From JBBQCW01 sp038319025 (GTDB lineage: Bacteria > Actinomycetota > Thermoleophilia > Solirubrobacterales > Solirubrobacteraceae): a DNA stretch of 64,000 nucleotides. The stretch's first letter is position 1. Each line of letters starts with the position of its first letter. The notes beneath the pieces were generated by a model. That model saw nothing but the letters and a program-made list of their open reading frames with translations. It was not told the DNA's origin and did not search any database. The stretch is taken from NCBI GenBank assembly GCA_038319025.1, contig JBBQCW010000010.1, forward strand, positions 46,079 to 110,078, written 5' to 3'. The position numbers and the translations under genes are program-made. This document shows positions 60,984 to 64,000 of this stretch, one piece after another.

Positions 60984-62195
60984 GTGGATCTCAACGACAC
61001 CCCGGAGCAGGCCGCATTCCGCGCACAGGCACGAGCCTGGCTCCAGGAGCACAAGCACGAAGCGCCCGCCGCGAGCACCGGCGAGGACTCCCCCGAGTAC
61101 CTCAACGAGCGTCGCCGCTGGCAGGGCAAGCTGGCTGAAGCAGGCCTCGCCGGGGTGACCTGGCCGAAGGACTTCGGCGGGCAGGGCCTCGGGCCGATCG
61201 AGAACGTGATCGTCGGCCAGGAGATCGCCGCGGCCGAGGTGCCCAACATCCTCGACGTGATCGGCGTCGGCATGCTCGGCCCCACGATCATCGCCCACGG
61301 CACCGACGAGCAGAAGGCCCGCTACCTCGGCCCGATGCTCCACGGTGACGAGGTGTGGTGCCAGATGTTCTCCGAGCCGGGCGCCGGGTCTGACCTCGCC
61401 GCTGTCGCCACGCGCGCCAAGCAGCAGGACGACGGTTCCTGGGTGCTCAACGGCCAGAAGGTGTGGACGACCAACGCACAGTTCGCCGAGTACGGACTGC
61501 TGCTCGCGCGCACCGATCCGGAGATGCACAAGCACAAGGGACTGACGATGTTCGTCATCCCGATGGACGCCGACGGCGTCACGATCCGCGGTCTGCGCCA
61601 GATTTCCGGGGAGGCCGAGTTCAACGAGGTCTTCTTCGACGACGTTCGTCTGGACGCCGACGCGGTCTGCGGCCCGGTCAACGGCGGCTGGGGCACGGCG
61701 CTCACCACGCTCATGTTCGAGAGGCTCACGATCGGTCTTGGATCGGCTTCGTCCGGTTACCGCGCCGACCGCTACGCCAAGGCCATCGCCGCGGATCCGG
61801 TGGCCGCGCGCGACCCCGAGGTCCGACACCGCCTCGGCGATATCGCGATGGATCTGGCCGCCGTGCGTTGGCAGTCCTACCGGACCCTCAGCGCCCTGAC
61901 ACAAGGTCAGATCCCGGGCCCTGAGTCCGGCCTGGCCAAGGTCACGACCGTCAACGCCGCGATCGCGGCGGGCGAGCTGATCGCCGATGTGATCGGCCCG
62001 GACGCGCTGGACACAGCCGGTGAATGGTCGTACATGATCTCGTTCCTCCCCGGCCTGAAGTCGGCCGGCGGCACCGAAGAGATCCTGCGCAACACGATCG
62101 GCGAACGGGTCCTCGGCCTGCCGCCCGAGCCGCGGTTGGACAAGGGCATCCCCTTCTCCGAACTGCGCGCCAAGGAAAAGGAAGCGGTGGCCTAA
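60984..62195 (+). CDS. acyl-CoA dehydrogenase, first subunit
   Basis: A 403-residue flavoenzyme starting at GTG 60984 with a good ribosome site (AGGAGAGG). Typical blocks: CQMFSEPGAGSDLA and WVLNGQKVWTTNA (FAD and substrate), GLRQISGEAEFNEVFFDDVRLDAD, MISFLPGLKSAGGTEEILRNTIGERVLGLP. With the shorter partner directly after it, this looks like the alpha-beta heteromeric type known from steroid and long-chain acid breakdown; the substrate is not known. Confidence 0.93.
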   Translation: MDLNDTPEQAAFRAQARAWLQEHKHEAPAASTGEDSPEYLNERRRWQGKLAEAGLAGVTWPKDFGGQGLGPIENVIVGQEIAAAEVPNILDVIGVGMLGPTIIAHGTDEQKARYLGPMLHGDEVWCQMFSEPGAGSDLAAVATRAKQQDDGSWVLNGQKVWTTNAQFAEYGLLLARTDPEMHKHKGLTMFVIPMDADGVTIRGLRQISGEAEFNEVFFDDVRLDADAVCGPVNGGWGTALTTLMFERLTIGLGSASSGYRADRYAKAIAADPVAARDPEVRHRLGDIAMDLAAVRWQSYRTLSALTQGQIPGPESGLAKVTTVNAAIAAGELIADVIGPDALDTAGEWSYMISFLPGLKSAGGTEEILRNTIGERVLGLPPEPRLDKGIPFSELRAKEKEAVA

Positions 62196-63311
62196 ATGGA
62201 CTTGTCATTGAGTGACGAGCAGGAGTTCCTGCGCGAGGCCGCCCGCGGCGCCCTCTCGCGGGTGAAGACGGTCGAGGCCGCCCGCGACGCGCTGGAAGAG
62301 GGCACGCTGCCCGACCTGTGGCCGCTCGCCGTCGACGCCGGCTGGCCCGGATTGCTGATCGACGATGAGCACGGAGGAGCCGGCCTGGGCGTGTTCGACG
62401 CCATGCTGGTGGCCGAGGAGACGGGTCGTGTGCTGGCGGGTGTGGCGCTGATCTCCCATCTGCAGGCGACTTCCGTACTCAACACCGTCGGGCACGAGTC
62501 GCTCGGGGCGCTCGCGTCCGGTGAGGAGCGCGTGGCCTACGTGGCCGCCCGTCCGCCCAGCGACCTGGAAGACGCGTGGACGATCGAGCCGGCCTCCGGG
62601 CTGGCACGTGCGCCGCTGCCCACCGCCACGGTGGAGGGCACGACCGCAACGCTGAGCGGAACGGCACACTGGGTGCTTGACGCCCCCGGGGCCGACCACT
62701 TCCTCGTTCCGGCGCAGTCCTCCTACGGCGACCTCGTCATCGTGCTGGTGCCCGGATCCGCGGTGACGGTGGAGTCCGTCATGCGATTCGACGCCACGCG
62801 CTCGCTGGGTCGTGTGACCCTGGATGGCGCACAAGGTGTCGTCGTCGACGCCGGTGCGGACGACCTCGTCCGTGCTTGGTACATCGGGCAGGCGCTGCTG
62901 GCGGCCGAGTCGGTCGGCACGATCGAAACCATCCTCGAGATGGCGGTCACCTACGCCAAGGAGCGGTTCACGTTCGGCCGGGCGATCGGTTCCTACCAGG
63001 CGGTCAAGCACGGCCTGGTGGAGATCCTGCGGGGCCGGGAGAACGCCCGCTCGCTGCTGTTCTGGGCGGGCTACGCGGCGGACGACATGCCCGCCGAGTT
63101 CCCGCTGGCGGCCAGTTCGGCCCGCGCCAGTGCCGGCAAGGCGCTGGATCAGGCGGCTCGGCAGAACATCGCCACCCACGGCGGCATCGGTGCCACCTGG
63201 GAGCACGACGCACCGCTGTACTTCCGTCGTGCCCAGCTCTCTCGCCGTCTCCTCGGCGGGTTGGGCGACGCGACGGACCGCGTGGCCGCAGAGCTCATCG
63301 CCGCGCCGTAG
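62196..63311 (+). CDS. acyl-CoA dehydrogenase, second subunit
   Basis: A 371-residue acyl-CoA dehydrogenase-family protein that starts on the base after the first subunit's stop. The N-terminal DEQEFLREAARGAL and the C-terminal YAKERFTFGRAIGSYQAVKHGLVEILRGRENARSLL and THGGIGATWEHDAPLYFRRA are family features. Less conserved FAD-loop residues than its partner suggest the pair shares one FAD and one acyl site per dimer, as in actinobacterial heterotetramers. Transcription is likely shared. Confidence 0.93.
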   Translation: MDLSLSDEQEFLREAARGALSRVKTVEAARDALEEGTLPDLWPLAVDAGWPGLLIDDEHGGAGLGVFDAMLVAEETGRVLAGVALISHLQATSVLNTVGHESLGALASGEERVAYVAARPPSDLEDAWTIEPASGLARAPLPTATVEGTTATLSGTAHWVLDAPGADHFLVPAQSSYGDLVIVLVPGSAVTVESVMRFDATRSLGRVTLDGAQGVVVDAGADDLVRAWYIGQALLAAESVGTIETILEMAVTYAKERFTFGRAIGSYQAVKHGLVEILRGRENARSLLFWAGYAADDMPAEFPLAASSARASAGKALDQAARQNIATHGGIGATWEHDAPLYFRRAQLSRRLLGGLGDATDRVAAELIAAP

Positions 63312-63350
63312 GTCGCCGTCACCTCCGCGAGCGCGGGGGTGGGTATCCGA

Positions 63351-63399
63351 AGAGTGGTAGTCCGGAGTAGCACCAGGTGCTACCCGCGACTACCACTCT
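63351..63399. terminator. nested inverted repeat between convergent genes
   Basis: Outer arms AGAGTGGTAGT (63351-63361) and ACTACCACTCT (63389-63399) are perfect over 11 bp; inside, GTAGCACC and GGTGCTAC pair around one A. No T-run. The structure is the same on both strands and sits between the acyl-CoA dehydrogenase gene and the converging baeRF remnant, so it may stop transcription from both sides. Confidence 0.55.
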
Positions 63400-63413
63400 G
63401 ACGAACGCGCGCC

Positions 63414-63864
63414 TCAGACGGGGTAGCGCAGGATCGCCGCGACCGGGCCGCCGCCGGGCACGTCCTCGGCCCGCACGGCCAGGACGCGGCCACCGGCCAG
63501 GAGGACGCGGCGGGCGATCTCATCGATCACTCCGTAGTTGACGGCGTCGTCCTCGTCGTCGAGGGTGACGACGCCCGTCTCCTCATCGATGAAGCCCGGC
63601 AGGACGACGTCAATGTCCACCAGCGCCGTGTCGACGGCGCCGAAGGTCGCGGCGCGAGCCACGTCACCCACATCCGTGGCGGCCCGGCCCTGCGCGGAGC
63701 GGGTCTCGAGCAAGGAGCGGACCTCGGCCAGGTCCGCGGCGTAGAGGTCGTCGAGCACCAAGCGAGCCGCGTCGGCCAGATCGGCGTCCGACGTGGTCTC
63801 AGGGTTGCCGCGGAGACCTTCGACGGCCAGATGCGGGTAGCTGTTCACCGACCGGTAGAGAGGT
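63414..63864 (-). pseudogene. C-terminal remnant of a baeRF-family protein
   Basis: The open frame (144 residues from a GTG at 63848, but coding-like up to about 63860 as LYRS-VNSYPHLAVEGL) matches only the end of the bacterial archaeo-eukaryotic release factor-like family (baeRF, family 11): SAQGRAATDVGDVARAATFGAVDTALVDID and DDAVNYGVIDEIARRVLLAGGRVLAVRAEDVPGGGPVAAILRY. Intact members are about 2.5 times longer. Just upstream the sequence changes to what looks like an insertion-sequence end. A stop lies in frame about 20 codons upstream, so the N-terminal two thirds are missing or displaced beyond the window. Confidence 0.65.
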
Positions 63865-64000
63865 TGTCCCGTTTGTCGTGGAACTTGGCGGTGGCGGTTC
63901 GGTGTTTAGTGAGCGGCCGCGAGCGTAGCGGCTGGAGGGGTCGTGGGTGAGATGGTTTGGATCGTGGTCGTCGATGCGCGCGTCGCGGCGAGGTCGTTCT
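63865..64000 (-). mobile_element. end of a probable IS481-type insertion sequence (partial)
   Basis: Starts with TGTCCCGTTTGTCGTGG, a plausible terminal inverted repeat. On the minus strand one frame reads DDHDPNHLTHDPSSRYARGR, which aligns with the C-terminal end of IS481 transposases (D-x-x-T-G-E-L-x-R-x-L-T-x-D-P-x-R-x-Y-Q pattern). The rest of the element, including the catalytic DDE residues and the other end, is outside the window. The family is an inference from this short stretch. Confidence 0.5.

Overview
The window is high-GC DNA (my estimate is close to 70 %) packed with short intergenic gaps, many GTG/TTG starts and 1-8 nt gene overlaps. The gene set points to an actinobacterium: dnaK-grpE-dnaJ-hspR with a MerR-type HspR, the three-part PurL/PurQ/PurS enzyme, inositol-3-phosphate synthase beside a phosphatidylinositol-phosphate synthase, and a lysyl-tRNA synthetase fused to a lysylphosphatidylglycerol synthase domain. 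The Ala-Thr/Asn-Ala-Thr repeat exported protein, the small MRGPAIAA-type membrane protein and the baeRF-like fragment make me favour the class Thermoleophilia (Solirubrobacterales). That placement is inference, not a search result.

Layout. 1-1066: 5' part of recQ, running off the left edge. 1170-13674: purine biosynthesis on the minus strand (purF; purC-purS-purQ-purL; GYD protein-purD-purE-purB), interrupted by two hydrolases and a transglutaminase-like gene. 13810-14820: a secreted protein, then a tRNA-like gene of unusual architecture with an intrinsic terminator. 14821-23238: heat-shock block (clpB; dnaK-grpE-dnaJ-hspR) with a Phd/ParE-type toxin-antitoxin pair between its two parts. 23358-24567: TetR regulator divergent from a DUF2867 gene. 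24737-32185: a minus-strand run of six nearly touching genes (pfkB-like, nth, rhomboid-like, DMT transporter, LysRS-MprF fusion, ATP-grasp). 32215-40759: a plus-strand run centred on inositol lipids (alpha/beta hydrolase, polytopic membrane protein, PAP2, PIP synthase, ino1, glycosyltransferase-PHP fusion, UDG-like protein, presenilin-like membrane protein). 40830-48242: housekeeping and accessory genes (MDR oxidoreductase, msrA, exported repeat protein, Phd/VapC pair, RNA methyltransferase, phasin-like protein, argF, EEP hydrolase, SnoaL-like protein). 48239-51097: thiamine genes thiO-thiS-thiG with divergent thiE. 51654-60698: a complete 2-oxoacid dehydrogenase set (E3, E1 alpha, E1 beta, E2) with lipB and lipA, which make and attach its lipoyl cofactor. 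60984-63311: a two-subunit acyl-CoA dehydrogenase. 63414-64000: the 3' remnant of a baeRF-family gene, cut by what looks like the end of an IS481-type element that leaves the window.

The most interesting items are (i) a Sec/Ser-like 8/4 tRNA with a long variable arm but an apparent GAU anticodon, downstream of clpB; (ii) a presenilin/signal-peptide-peptidase-like membrane protein with the two aspartates and PAL motif in order; (iii) a LysRS-MprF fusion in the domain order opposite to mycobacterial LysX; (iv) a glycosyltransferase fused to a PHP phosphoesterase directly after ino1; and (v) an inositol-phosphate synthase with a histone-like Lys/Ala tail.
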